64,000 nucleotides of DNA from JAYVSZ01 sp043774925 (lineage in GTDB: Bacteria; Pseudomonadota; Gammaproteobacteria; Burkholderiales; Methylophilaceae): NCBI GenBank assembly GCA_043774925.1, contig JAYVSZ010000011.1:1-64000 (forward strand), given 5' to 3'. The first letter of the stretch is position 1, and every line of letters starts with the position of its first letter. Below the pieces are notes generated by a model. It did not search any database. It was not told the DNA's origin and worked only from the letters and a program-made list of their open reading frames with translations. Of this stretch, positions 17,315 through 25,745 are shown one piece after another. A program made the position numbers and the translations under genes.

Positions 17315-17770
17315 ATGGAAAAAGATGATAACAAGGCAGTCATTAAAGCACTGAATACTATTTTAGAGTTTGAGCTGGCAGGCGTGGTACGCTATACGCA
17401 TTATGCCTTGATGGTGTTTGGTTACAACCGCATTCCTATTGTGTCTTGGTTGCGCGGGCAGGCGACAGAATCGCTGGCACATGCGGATAAAGCGGGCGAG
17501 ATTATTACGCATTTGGGTGGTCACCCCTCTTTATCAATTGGCCCGCTTTTAGAAACACACAACCACGATATTGGCGATATTATGCGCGAATCTTTAGCGC
17601 ATGAGACCGCATCGCTTAATGCCTACAAAGCCTTGCTAAAGCTGGTGGAGGGCGATTCAGTGATGCTGGAGGAATATGCGCGCGAGATGATTTATCAAGA
17701 GGAATTACATATTGGCGAAGTAGATAAAATGCTGCGAAAACCAGGTGAAATTCACAAGTTTCACGCTTAA
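17315..17770 (+). CDS. Bacterioferritin/ferritin-like protein
   Basis: 151-residue four-helix protein. Di-iron type ligands are visible: EFELAGVVRYTHYAL, ESLAHADKAGEIITHLGG (ExxH), ESLAHETASLNAYKALL and EEYAREMIYQEELHIGEV (ExxxExxH). It resembles the bacterioferritin branch. The usual haem-binding Met52 region reads RGQATESLAHA with no clear Met, so haem binding is doubtful. It lies 45 bp after Anbu with its own AGGGG ribosome site and ends at a terminator. It could supply or sequester iron for the HPPD-like protein, but that is speculation. Confidence 0.85.
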   Translation: MEKDDNKAVIKALNTILEFELAGVVRYTHYALMVFGYNRIPIVSWLRGQATESLAHADKAGEIITHLGGHPSLSIGPLLETHNHDIGDIMRESLAHETASLNAYKALLKLVEGDSVMLEEYAREMIYQEELHIGEVDKMLRKPGEIHKFHA

Positions 17771-17795
17771 AGCTTAAAAATAAGCTGAAATTTAA

Positions 17796-17823
17796 AAAGG
17801 CTGCAATGGTAGCCTTTATTTTT
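17796..17823. terminator. Bidirectional intrinsic terminator
   Basis: Stem AAAGGCT/AGCCTTT (17796-17802 and 17811-17817) with an 8-base loop, T-rich to the right and A-rich to the left. It ends the ferritin-like gene on plus and overlaps the stop of the NlpC/P60 gene on minus. Confidence 0.78.
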
Positions 17824-18370
17824 GTGCGACAGGCGTCGTTTTTTCTGCTTCAGCATCCAAGCGTTGCGCGCTTTCATAATGGCTTGCCCAGTAGCTATTT
17901 TGCAAATTATCTACACGCACTACGTTACCAGTGCTGGGCGCATGAATAAACTTGTTATTGCCAATATAAATGCCGACGTGCGAGAAGGCGGATTTGAGCG
18001 TGTTAAAAAACACCAAATCGCCTGGTTGCAATTCCTCTTTTTTGACAGTTTTGCCAATTTGGCTAATGGCGCGCGCAGTGGGTGGCAGCGTTAAATTGGC
18101 GGCTTGACTGAAGACATAGCGCACAAAGCCGCTGCAATCAAAGCCAGTTTCGGGCTTGCTACCGCCGTATTTGTATTTAATACCAGTCAAGCTCATGGCG
18201 TTGATTAAAATTTCTTGTGCTTTACTCTGCCAGCTTAAATTTTCGCTAGTTGGCTCATCTATAATAACGATGGCATCGCCCACAGTATTTTCAGTCAACT
18301 CGTCCGCTGCGCAAGGCGCAGCAAGGCTTGCGCTGATAATCAAGCAAAGCAATAATGAAGAAAGTTTCAT
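17816..18370 (-). CDS. NlpC/P60 (C40) family cell-wall peptidase
   Basis: 184 residues with a signal peptide (MKLSSLLLCLIISASLAAPCAA), so periplasmic, possibly a lipoprotein at Cys20. The catalytic Cys is in KPETGFDCSGFVRYVF, His in SAFSHVGIYIGN, and the third His in KFIHAPSTGNVV. It cleaves peptidoglycan stem peptides (D-Glu to diaminopimelate type). The GIKYKYGG start of the domain is standard. Monocistronic. Confidence 0.93.
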   Translation of the reverse strand: MKLSSLLLCLIISASLAAPCAADELTENTVGDAIVIIDEPTSENLSWQSKAQEILINAMSLTGIKYKYGGSKPETGFDCSGFVRYVFSQAANLTLPPTARAISQIGKTVKKEELQPGDLVFFNTLKSAFSHVGIYIGNNKFIHAPSTGNVVRVDNLQNSYWASHYESAQRLDAEAEKTTPVAQK

Positions 18371-18429
18371 GAGATTTTAGAGCTAGAAAGCCTACCCTAA
18401 AAAATTAGGGTAGGTGATTGAGTAGGCGA

Positions 18430-18729
18430 TTATTTCGCCATTGCGCTTTTAACCATGCCGATAATGGCTAATAACACGCCACCGCCAACACCGCCACCAG
18501 CCACTTGGCTGATGATAGAGCCAATGTCCATGCCGCCGCCAGCTGCCGCAACGCCAGCAGCTGCGCCGCCCACACCCAGCATACCGAGCAATTGGCCGCC
18601 TAAGCCGCCACCAAGTACACCAATGACAGAATTTAAAGCGGTGCCCATGCTTGAGCCCTTCATTAAATTGCCGGCAACATTGCCGCCCACCGCACCACTA
18701 ATCAACTGAATAATAAGACCTAAATCCAT
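18430..18729 (-). CDS. Glycine/alanine-rich small membrane-associated protein
   Basis: 99 residues, about one third Gly. Long runs such as VIGVLGGGLGGQLLGMLGVGG and a final hydrophobic helix GGVLLAIIGMVKSAMAK suggest a glycine-zipper membrane protein. Similar Gly-rich small proteins occur in many proteobacteria, and some are wrongly labelled as methyltransferase. No function can be given. A good AGGGAG ribosome site precedes ATG 18729. Confidence 0.8.
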   Translation of the reverse strand: MDLGLIIQLISGAVGGNVAGNLMKGSSMGTALNSVIGVLGGGLGGQLLGMLGVGGAAAGVAAAGGGMDIGSIISQVAGGGVGGGVLLAIIGMVKSAMAK

Positions 18730-18896
18730 TATGCTCTCCCTAAAAAGATGATGATACTTAGTGCTGAACCGTCACAGCAACGATAGGCTATCAGGGTATG
18801 ACGCTCAACACAATAGTTTTGCGAGCAAAACAATCTATTTTGCGCACCTTAGTTGCTTTTCGCGCACAACAGATTTTTCATGGGATAATTTGTCTT

Positions 18897-20852
18897 ATGT
18901 CCGAAGCCGCCAAATCAATTTCATTGCCAAGCTCGCAATTAAGCAAAATTTTCACTAAAGCAGGCCCGCTAGCGCAGGCGATACATGGCTATTCGGAGCG
19001 CACCGACCAGCTTAAAATGGCGTTGGCGATTGAAGATGCAATTGCCAATAACAAGCAACTGATTGCTGAGGCAGGCACTGGCACTGGCAAAACGTTTGCT
19101 TATTTAGTCCCAGCGCTGTTATCAGGCGGCAAGGTCATTATTTCGACTGGTACAAAAAACCTACAAGATCAATTATTCAGTCGCGATTTGCCCAACGTGC
19201 GTGATGCGCTGAAAGTGCCAGTTACCGTTGCCATGCTTAAAGGCCGCGCCAATTATGTGTGCCATTATCATCTCGAAAATGCGGGTAGAGAAGGGCGTTT
19301 TGCCTCGCGCGACGATGCAAAATATATTCAAGTGATTAAAAACTTTGCTGAAAATAGCAAAACAGGCGATAAATCCGAACTCACAGAAGTGCCAGAAAAT
19401 GCCACGGTTTGGCTGAATGTCACCAGCACGCGCGAGAATTGCTTGGGTCAAGATTGTAGTTTTTACAAAGATTGTTTTGTCATGGAAGCCCGTAAAAAGG
19501 CGCTGGCAGCCGATGTGGTGGTGGTGAATCATCATTTGTTTTTTGCCGATGTGATGCTGCGTGACGAAGGTGTGACTGAATTGTTGCCAAGTGCCAATAC
19601 GGTGATTTTTGACGAAGCGCACCAATTGCCAGAGGTTGCTGGTTTGTTTTTTGGTGAAGATATTTCGACTTCGCAACTTATCGAGCTGTGTCGCGATAGC
19701 ATCGCCGCGCATATCACGCTGGCAAAAGACTGCATTGAGTTGGGCAAAGCGATTCCTGTGTTAGAAAAAGCCTGCAAAGATTTCAGGCTGATCTTTGCTT
19801 ACGAAGGCTCGCGTTTGCCCGTGCAAAAGGCGCTTGCTTTAAAAGGTTTTGATGAAGCTTTTAGCATGATGCAAGAAAAACTGAAAGAACTAGCCAAAGT
19901 GCTGGAAAGCCAAGCGGCGCGCGACCCTATGCTAGAAAAATGTTGGCAGCGCAGCGAAGAGTTAGGTTTGCAGCTTAAGCGTTGGCAGAAAGCTGAGAAC
20001 GCCAATTTGGTGCGATGGGTAGAGATTTTCACGCAATCCGTGCAGCTACACGCTACGCCGCTGAGCGTGGCGGATGGCTTTGGTAAACAGCTTAACGCGC
20101 AGCCGCGCGCATGGATTTTCACCTCGGCCACGCTTGCCGTAAAAAGTGATTTTAGTCATTACATTGCGCAAATGGGCTTGCAAAGCGCGGAGACGGTTTA
20201 TCTGCAAAGCCCGTTTGATTACGACAAACAGGCGTTGTTATACGCCCCCGCCGATATGCCCGATCCAAATAGTGCAGCTTACACGGCGGCGGTTGCAGCG
20301 GCAGCGCTGCCTGTCATTCAAGCCAGCGAAGGCCGTGCCTTTGTGCTGTGCACCTCGCTTAAAGCCATGCGGGAGATTCATGCGCTGCTTAAAGATGCGT
20401 TTTCCAGTAGTGGCATGGAATATCCGCTGTTGCTGCAAGGCGAAAGCACGCGCACCGAGTTGCTCGACCGCTTCCGCGCGCACGGCAACGCCGTGCTAGT
20501 TGGCTCGCAGAGCTTTTGGGAAGGCGTTGATGTACGTGGCGAAGCGCTTTCTGTGGTCATTATCGACAAACTGCCCTTCGCGCCACCAGATGACCCCGTA
20601 CTTTCAGCACGTATCGACAAAATGAATGCAGAAGGCAAAAATGCCTTTATGGAATATCAATTACCGTATTCGGTGATTACACTCAAGCAAGGTGCAGGGC
20701 GCTTGATACGCGATGAAACTGATAGGGGCGTGCTGATGATTTGCGACCCGCGTCTCATCACCAAACCTTATGGAAAGCGCATTTGGCAAAGCTTACCGCC
20801 GTTTAGGCGCACTAAAGAATTGGCAGATGTGCAGGCGTTTTTTGAGGTTTAA
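18897..20852 (+). CDS. ATP-dependent DNA helicase, DinG/YoaA (XPD-like) family
   Basis: 651-residue superfamily 2 helicase with a probable 4Fe-4S cluster. Walker A EAGTGTGKTFAYLVPAL, then four Cys (RANYVCHY, ENCLG, QDCSF, KDCFV) that fit the Fe-S domain, DEAH box in VIFDEAHQLPE, motif IV-VI elements ATLAV..., GSQSFWEGVDVRGEAL and QGAGRLIRDETDRG. It is closer to YoaA than to DinG in having the Cys set. It works in DNA repair or replication restart. ATG 18897 is chosen because the longer frame (18798) adds non-homologous sequence. Confidence 0.92.
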   Translation: MSEAAKSISLPSSQLSKIFTKAGPLAQAIHGYSERTDQLKMALAIEDAIANNKQLIAEAGTGTGKTFAYLVPALLSGGKVIISTGTKNLQDQLFSRDLPNVRDALKVPVTVAMLKGRANYVCHYHLENAGREGRFASRDDAKYIQVIKNFAENSKTGDKSELTEVPENATVWLNVTSTRENCLGQDCSFYKDCFVMEARKKALAADVVVVNHHLFFADVMLRDEGVTELLPSANTVIFDEAHQLPEVAGLFFGEDISTSQLIELCRDSIAAHITLAKDCIELGKAIPVLEKACKDFRLIFAYEGSRLPVQKALALKGFDEAFSMMQEKLKELAKVLESQAARDPMLEKCWQRSEELGLQLKRWQKAENANLVRWVEIFTQSVQLHATPLSVADGFGKQLNAQPRAWIFTSATLAVKSDFSHYIAQMGLQSAETVYLQSPFDYDKQALLYAPADMPDPNSAAYTAAVAAAALPVIQASEGRAFVLCTSLKAMREIHALLKDAFSSSGMEYPLLLQGESTRTELLDRFRAHGNAVLVGSQSFWEGVDVRGEALSVVIIDKLPFAPPDDPVLSARIDKMNAEGKNAFMEYQLPYSVITLKQGAGRLIRDETDRGVLMICDPRLITKPYGKRIWQSLPPFRRTKELADVQAFFEV

Positions 20853-20856
20853 TTTT

Positions 20857-21813
20857 TTAAATAGGTCTGAAAGGAATGTCCGAAACACTTACTCTTTCTT
20901 TTAATTCTGGTTTGCTTACTAAATCAAGCATCCTAACAAAAGTACTTAGTGCCATTGGAGATGAAAATGAAGGTCCAAGTATTATTTTGTAAGTTAAACT
21001 TGAAATAGAAAATTCATTACCTGAGATACTTTCGCGTCCTTTAAATTTAAATTTAAGTTTTGGTTCTAAACCCCTAAAAGTTTTTGCATAGCCAAGCATT
21101 TTGTCGATTTCAGTGTCGGTATTTCTCTCTTTTAAAAATACAACTCTCCATTCTTTTTCTTCTTTAAACCCCGAGTGTTTTGTAAACAGTGCAAATATCT
21201 TGATTCGCTCAAATAGCTGATATGCTGCATGGTACAAATCTACATCGTTGTTTAAATTTTTAGTCTTAATTATTTCTGCTGTCTTATTAAGTACATCCTC
21301 AATCCACTTTAGGCGAGCATTTTTAGACAGATAAATTACTTTGGAAACTATGAAAGGTGAGTCTTCTTTCGATTCGAGTTTTGCTGTATCTAATACTATT
21401 GCCGCCCCCTTGCCATTTCCGCCATAGCCTCTCCACATTGATAATAGGCCATCTGAATCTGATTCGGAAAACTCTGAAAAGCAAAAGGCGTACACATCCA
21501 AAGAATGTCTATAGCTGAATTCTCCAAAAAAATATTCAAAGTGTTTTTTGAGATTTTCAAACTGTACAAGAGCCTTAAGGTTGTCACTCCAGTAAAATTT
21601 ATTGTGAGCTTCTAAAATAACGTATCTGAGTTCTTCATGGTCATTCATATTTAATGGGTTAGAAAACCATGTCTCATCAGTCCTAAGGATATTTTCTATG
21701 TTCTCAATTGAGGTGTAGTGTGCTAATTTTGGCCTAACGTAAGGGAATGTTGAAGCTTCATCTATATCACTCCAGAGAGGCTGAAAGATTTCTCTATAAT
21801 TTTTTGGTTCCAT
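20857..21813 (-). CDS. DUF2971 family protein (accessory gene)
   Basis: 318 residues. DUF2971 hallmarks are LAHYTSIENIENILRT near the N-terminus, TWFSNPLNMNDHEELRY, and the central SMWRGYGGNGKGAAIVLD, then a WRVVFLKE element. Function is unproven; relatives are scattered in variable and defence-type regions. The DNA is clearly more AT-rich, with AT-ending codons unlike its neighbours, which suggests recent acquisition. It sits between the helicase (4 bp from its stop, convergent) and the divergent arfB. No toxin, antitoxin or phage gene is adjacent. Confidence 0.85.
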   Translation of the reverse strand: MEPKNYREIFQPLWSDIDEASTFPYVRPKLAHYTSIENIENILRTDETWFSNPLNMNDHEELRYVILEAHNKFYWSDNLKALVQFENLKKHFEYFFGEFSYRHSLDVYAFCFSEFSESDSDGLLSMWRGYGGNGKGAAIVLDTAKLESKEDSPFIVSKVIYLSKNARLKWIEDVLNKTAEIIKTKNLNNDVDLYHAAYQLFERIKIFALFTKHSGFKEEKEWRVVFLKERNTDTEIDKMLGYAKTFRGLEPKLKFKFKGRESISGNEFSISSLTYKIILGPSFSSPMALSTFVRMLDLVSKPELKERVSVSDIPFRPI

Positions 21814-21896
21814 TAATTTAAGTACCTAATTAATTTATCAATACAGGCTATCTTAATTGATTTACTGGCAAAATACGCTTTTACTAAACATTGTCA

Positions 21897-22304
21897 ATGA
21901 TGCTTATTATCATCCTCGAAACTGAATACACGTTAACCGCCATTCGCGCGCAAGGTGCAGGCGGACAAAACGTGAATAAAGTTTCATCGGCGATTCATTT
22001 GCGTTTTGATATTGCGGCTTCGAGTTTGGCGGGTTGGCTGAAAGAAAAGCTTTTAAATTCAAAGGATTCTCGCATCACCAATGAGGGCGAGCTGATTATT
22101 AAAGCGCAGCAATATCGGACGCAAGAGGCGAATAAAAAAGACGCGATTAAGCGTCTGCACGAGATTGTGAATGCGGCGGCGGTGATTTTGCCCAAACGCT
22201 ATGCTACCAAGCCCAGCTACGGCGTGCGTCAGCGCAGGTTAGAAAGTAAAGTGCAGCGCGGCAGTATTAAATCTTTGCGTGGCAAAGTCAGGGCTGACAA
22301 TTAA
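21897..22304 (+). CDS. arfB: Alternative ribosome-rescue peptidyl-tRNA hydrolase ArfB
   Basis: 135 residues. It carries the GGQ motif in IRAQGAGGQNVNKVSSAIHLRFD and the basic C-terminal tail (KSLRGKVR, preceded by RQRRLESKVQRGS) that enters the empty mRNA channel of stalled ribosomes. It releases peptides from nonstop complexes. Two successive ATGs (21897, 21900) are possible starts; TTG 21891 is less likely. It lacks RF domain 1, as expected for the family. Confidence 0.93.
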   Translation: MMLIIILETEYTLTAIRAQGAGGQNVNKVSSAIHLRFDIAASSLAGWLKEKLLNSKDSRITNEGELIIKAQQYRTQEANKKDAIKRLHEIVNAAAVILPKRYATKPSYGVRQRRLESKVQRGSIKSLRGKVRADN

Positions 22305-22318
22305 ATTAGGACTGACAA

Positions 22319-23203
22319 TTAAATAAGCGCGCGCCCTTTTAAGCGCTCCAGCACTTTTAGCGGCGATAATTCTGGGTGTTGCAGGGCGGCTATGGGCAGG
22401 TGAAACGTTTGCTCGAACATATATTGCCCGCTCATAGCGGCGTGCAGCACTTGATCGGAGAAGCAAATCCACGTGCTATTGGGCGGAAAGTTGACGGTTT
22501 GCTGCGGTACGTTTTGTTGAAAATCCAAATCGGCTTTCATGCCATCGTGTAAGTGCAGCATAATATGGTCGTACTCGCTGCGTTTCTTTTTGGTGATTTT
22601 TAGCGCTTTAAGTAACCAAGCTGAGCCAAATATTGGCTTGGCAATATTTGGAATAAATTGAGTTACAGCCGCTTCAAATGGCTCGCCAACACGCCAAACT
22701 CTAGCCACGCCATCCGCATTGACATTGCTAAATACACGCAATATGCGCTCGCCGTGATTGGGGCGCGAGGGGAAGGCATCTACATGCAAGCGCGAATCGT
22801 CTTTTTTCCACGAAATAGCTGTGTTCGCGCCGACCAAGCCTGGCCGATAGCTGGTGCGCGCTTGATTGAGGTGTGCGGCGTAATGCGGAAAAAGCGTGTG
22901 GACTAGCGCAGTGGCATCATTTGAAAAACGTGCCACCATGGCTGCGAGCCGCGCCAATTCTTGCTCTGCGCCTTGTGCGCCGCCCACTTTATCGCCCTCA
23001 AGACTAATATTTTTGCGGCTGCCATCCAGCCAATTTGGCGACAAAAATTGGGTTTCGCTTTTATCCAAAGCAAATCCCAGCTTCGGCAAAAAAAGCACTT
23101 GGCCTTGCTCTAAAGCCAGCGTGAGCGCATTGCTAAGTTTGGCATCCACAGGCGTTTGCCAAGAATCGATGCCAACCGTGCGTAAAGCTTCCATAAAAAT
23201 CAC
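22319..23203 (-). CDS. kdoO: Kdo hydroxylase (3-deoxy-D-manno-octulosonic acid 3-hydroxylase)
   Basis: 294-residue Fe(II)/2-oxoglutarate oxygenase that converts Kdo of lipopolysaccharide to Ko. Iron ligands fit HxD in RLHVDAFPSRP and a distal His in VLHAAMSGQYMFEQTFHLP; an Arg in GERILRVFSNVN may bind 2-oxoglutarate. The sequence runs as in the KdoO family (SPNWLDGSRKNISL; TSYRPGLVGANTAISWKKDDSRLH). It is convergent with arfB. It implies a Ko-containing LPS inner core. The start could be M4 instead of M1. Confidence 0.88.
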   Translation of the reverse strand: MIFMEALRTVGIDSWQTPVDAKLSNALTLALEQGQVLFLPKLGFALDKSETQFLSPNWLDGSRKNISLEGDKVGGAQGAEQELARLAAMVARFSNDATALVHTLFPHYAAHLNQARTSYRPGLVGANTAISWKKDDSRLHVDAFPSRPNHGERILRVFSNVNADGVARVWRVGEPFEAAVTQFIPNIAKPIFGSAWLLKALKITKKKRSEYDHIMLHLHDGMKADLDFQQNVPQQTVNFPPNSTWICFSDQVLHAAMSGQYMFEQTFHLPIAALQHPELSPLKVLERLKGRALI

Positions 23204-23293
23204 CCATAATTGTTAAAATGAATTGTAGCAGAGCGCATTTTGTGTGCGCGTAAATTTAGCGAGCTGGCTGATTTATGTCAAAATGTAGGCTAT

Positions 23294-24007
23294 ATGAATT
23301 TGCTTGCATTTGACACTTCTACCGAATTTTTATCCATTGCTTTGCAGGCGAATGGCAAAACGTATTCGCATTTTCAAAATGCCGGCCAAGCCGCGTCAAC
23401 GCTTATTCTGCCGCAAATTCAGGCTTTGCTGCAATTGGCAAAATTGCAACTGAGCGACCTGGACGGTATTGCGTTTGGCGCTGGTCCGGGAGCGTTTACC
23501 GGCGTGCGCGTGGCGTGTGGCGTGGCGCAGGGCTTGGGTTTTGGCGCGGATGTGCCTGTGGTCGGCATTAATACTTTGCACGCAGTGGCGCAAAGCTGTT
23601 TTATACAAAACAAAGGCGCGAATAAAGTCATTGTTTGCACCGATGCGCGCATGGGTGAAGTGTATTTTGCCGCGCTGGAAAAGAAAAATGAAGTTTGGGT
23701 TGAAATAAGCGCAACGCAAGTATGCAAGCCAGAAGCCGCGCCAGTGCTTGCTCCCAGCGCGTCGGGTTTAAGTGACTGGATTGCTGCTGGTAGCGGTTGG
23801 GCAGTGTATGATGAAGTGTTAAGTGCGCGCTTTGTCGTGACGGAAAAATTGCCGAATATCACACCAACGGCAGAAGCGATTTTGCAGTTGGCAACGCCGA
23901 TTTTTGCGGCAAAACAAGCAAAACCAGCGAGCGAAGCACGGCCGATTTACATTCGCAACCGTGTTGCATTGACAAGCCAAGAACGTGCAGAAGGACAGCG
24001 TTTATGA
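23294..24007 (+). CDS. tsaB: tRNA threonylcarbamoyladenosine biosynthesis protein TsaB
   Basis: 237-residue ASKHA-fold partner of TsaD in t6A37 modification. It starts MNLLAFDTSTEFLSIALQ and has the family segments DLDGIAFGAGPGAFTGVRVACGVAQGLGF and CTDARMGEVYFAAL. ATG 23294 is preferred over an upstream in-frame start at 23240, which adds 18 unrelated residues. The stop overlaps rimI by 4 bp (ATGA). Confidence 0.95.
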   Translation: MNLLAFDTSTEFLSIALQANGKTYSHFQNAGQAASTLILPQIQALLQLAKLQLSDLDGIAFGAGPGAFTGVRVACGVAQGLGFGADVPVVGINTLHAVAQSCFIQNKGANKVIVCTDARMGEVYFAALEKKNEVWVEISATQVCKPEAAPVLAPSASGLSDWIAAGSGWAVYDEVLSARFVVTEKLPNITPTAEAILQLATPIFAAKQAKPASEARPIYIRNRVALTSQERAEGQRL

Positions 24008-24480
24008 GCGCGCAACTAAAGCCTGCGTACGCGCTGCGGCCTATGCAGGACGCGGATTTAGACGCGGTAATGATGATTGAGCCACATATTTATTCGCATC
24101 CATGGACGCGTGGTAATTTTGCCGATTCGCTCAACGCGGGTCACAGCGCGTGGGCGCTTTTTTTGAACGGTGAAATTATTGGTTACGCGCTAATGATGAT
24201 GGTGCTAGATGAAGCGCATTTGCTGAATATTAGCGTGGCTAAAACGCAGCAAAAACAAGGCTGGGGGCGGGTTTTGCTGGAACACATGATAGAAAAAGCC
24301 AAGCAATATCAAGCGCTGAATATGTTTTTAGATGTGCGTCCGAGTAATATTTCTGCAATTGCGCTTTACGAAAATATGGGTTTTAACGAAATGGCGGTGC
24401 GACGCGGCTATTATCCTGCCGATTCTAAAATCTCGAATACAGGCCGCGAAGACGCGATTTTAATGGGCTTGGCGCTGTGA
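24004..24480 (+). CDS. rimI: Ribosomal protein bS18 alanine N-acetyltransferase RimI
   Basis: 158-residue GNAT enzyme. The acetyl-CoA loop is VAKTQQKQGWGRVLLEHMI (Q/RxxGxG type). FLDVRPSNISAIALYENMGFNEMAVRRGYY is the signature C-terminal half of RimI. It is translationally coupled to tsaB and is followed 14 bp later by the psi-like gene, the same neighbourhood as rimI-holD in enterobacteria. Confidence 0.94.
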   Translation: MSAQLKPAYALRPMQDADLDAVMMIEPHIYSHPWTRGNFADSLNAGHSAWALFLNGEIIGYALMMMVLDEAHLLNISVAKTQQKQGWGRVLLEHMIEKAKQYQALNMFLDVRPSNISAIALYENMGFNEMAVRRGYYPADSKISNTGREDAILMGLAL

Positions 24481-24493
24481 ATAAGGTGGTGAC

Positions 24494-25036
24494 ATGAATA
24501 GAGAAGATGTGCTGAGAGAGCTTGAATTGCTTCCGGTTTGGCAGTTGCGCGCGCCTGCAAGCATTTCTGCGCCCATTGTAGCGCCAATGCCCGTCATAGA
24601 ACAAGCGTCAGTGCCAGTTGAGACGCAAGCGCCACAAACAACATTGCGTATTATTGTGAGTGATGATGCTAATTATTTGTTTCTGCTAGCAGCGCTACAA
24701 AGCAGCGAAGAAGAAGTGTTATTGCAGAATATGTTAAAAGCACTTTTAAATACAAACTCCGCCAAGACCCGCATAGATATTAGCTCGCAGGGCATATTAA
24801 ATTTGAATCAATATGCGCCAAAAATCATCATTGTCATGGGCGAAGTCGCTGCACAAAGCTTGCTAAATGCGAATGAATCGCTAGAAAATCTGCGCGGCAA
24901 AACCCATCTACACCACAACTTGCCTGTCGTCGTTACGTATCACCCAAGCCATTTGTTAGCAAACGCTGCCGACAAAGCCAAGGCTTGGGCGGATTTGTGC
25001 TTAGCAAAGCGTCTTGTGCTAAAAAGTGTCATATAA
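24494..25036 (+). CDS. Uracil-DNA-glycosylase-fold protein, candidate DNA polymerase III psi subunit (HolD)
   Basis: 180 residues. The C-terminal half resembles family 4/5 uracil-DNA glycosylases: APKIIIVMGEVAAQSLLNANESLENLRGK and VVVTYHPSHLLANAADKAKAWADL. The N-terminal GEAPG motif and Fe-S cysteines of active enzymes are absent. The N-terminus (NREDVLRELELLPVWQLRAP) resembles the E. coli HolD peptide (RRDWQLQQLGITQWSLRRP) that binds chi. HolD is known to have a UDG-like fold, and rimI is its enterobacterial neighbour. Best reading: the clamp-loader psi subunit, not a glycosylase. It is often mis-annotated as UDG. Confidence 0.78.
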   Translation: MNREDVLRELELLPVWQLRAPASISAPIVAPMPVIEQASVPVETQAPQTTLRIIVSDDANYLFLLAALQSSEEEVLLQNMLKALLNTNSAKTRIDISSQGILNLNQYAPKIIIVMGEVAAQSLLNANESLENLRGKTHLHHNLPVVVTYHPSHLLANAADKAKAWADLCLAKRLVLKSVI

Positions 25037-25121
25037 GCCTTGTAATATCAAGCGCTAACGCAATATACTTATTGGGCTAAACTATTGGTCACGCTTAACT
25101 TTTGTTAGTAAAGGAAACAAC

Positions 25122-25721
25122 ATGAAAAATCTAATCTCAAAATTTGCAGTCTTAATGATGGTGCTCACGCTCTCTGGATGCGGCTACAACCAATTTCAAT
25201 CACTAGACGAAACATCAAAAGCCAGTTGGTCTGAGGTGTTGAACCAATATCAACGCCGTGCCGATTTGGTGCCAAATTTGGTCAACGTGGTGAAGGGTTA
25301 TGCCGAACATGAAAAAGAGGTGCTGACACAAGTGACCGAGGCGCGCGCTAAAGTGGGCAGCATGCAAGTAACACCAGAACTGCTGAATGACCCAGAGGCA
25401 TTTGCTAAATTTCAAGCAGCGCAAGGCCAATTGACCAGCGCTTTATCACGCTTAATGGTGGTTTCAGAAAATTATCCAAATTTGAAGGCTGACCAAGGTT
25501 TTAGGGACTTGCAAGCACAGTTGGAAGGCACGGAAAACCGCATTACCGTGGCGCGCAATCGTTATATTGAAACCATTAAAGATTACAACGTGGCGATTCG
25601 CAGCTTCCCGAATAATCTAACGGCAATGATGTTTGGCTACAAAACCAAGCCTTCATTTACGGTGGATAATGAAAAAGCGATTTCTGTTGCGCCAAAAGTA
25701 GAGTTTGGCGACAAGAAATAA
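25122..25721 (+). CDS. lemA: LemA family protein (lipoprotein)
   Basis: 199 residues. The lipoprotein signal ends LTLSGCGYNQ, unlike the usual LemA transmembrane start, so the helical domain is probably tethered to a membrane. The four-helix LemA domain is clear: WSEVLNQYQRRADLVPNLVNVVKGYAEHEKEVLTQVTEARAKV and LMVVSENYPNLKADQGFRDLQAQLEGTENRI, ending in the typical FPNNLTAMMFGYKTKPSF. It begins a four-gene cluster with two TPM proteins and an unknown Cys-containing protein, the common LemA-TPM association. Confidence 0.93.
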   Translation: MKNLISKFAVLMMVLTLSGCGYNQFQSLDETSKASWSEVLNQYQRRADLVPNLVNVVKGYAEHEKEVLTQVTEARAKVGSMQVTPELLNDPEAFAKFQAAQGQLTSALSRLMVVSENYPNLKADQGFRDLQAQLEGTENRITVARNRYIETIKDYNVAIRSFPNNLTAMMFGYKTKPSFTVDNEKAISVAPKVEFGDKK

Positions 25722-25745
25722 GTATTTAAAGCTTTAATAAATCAA

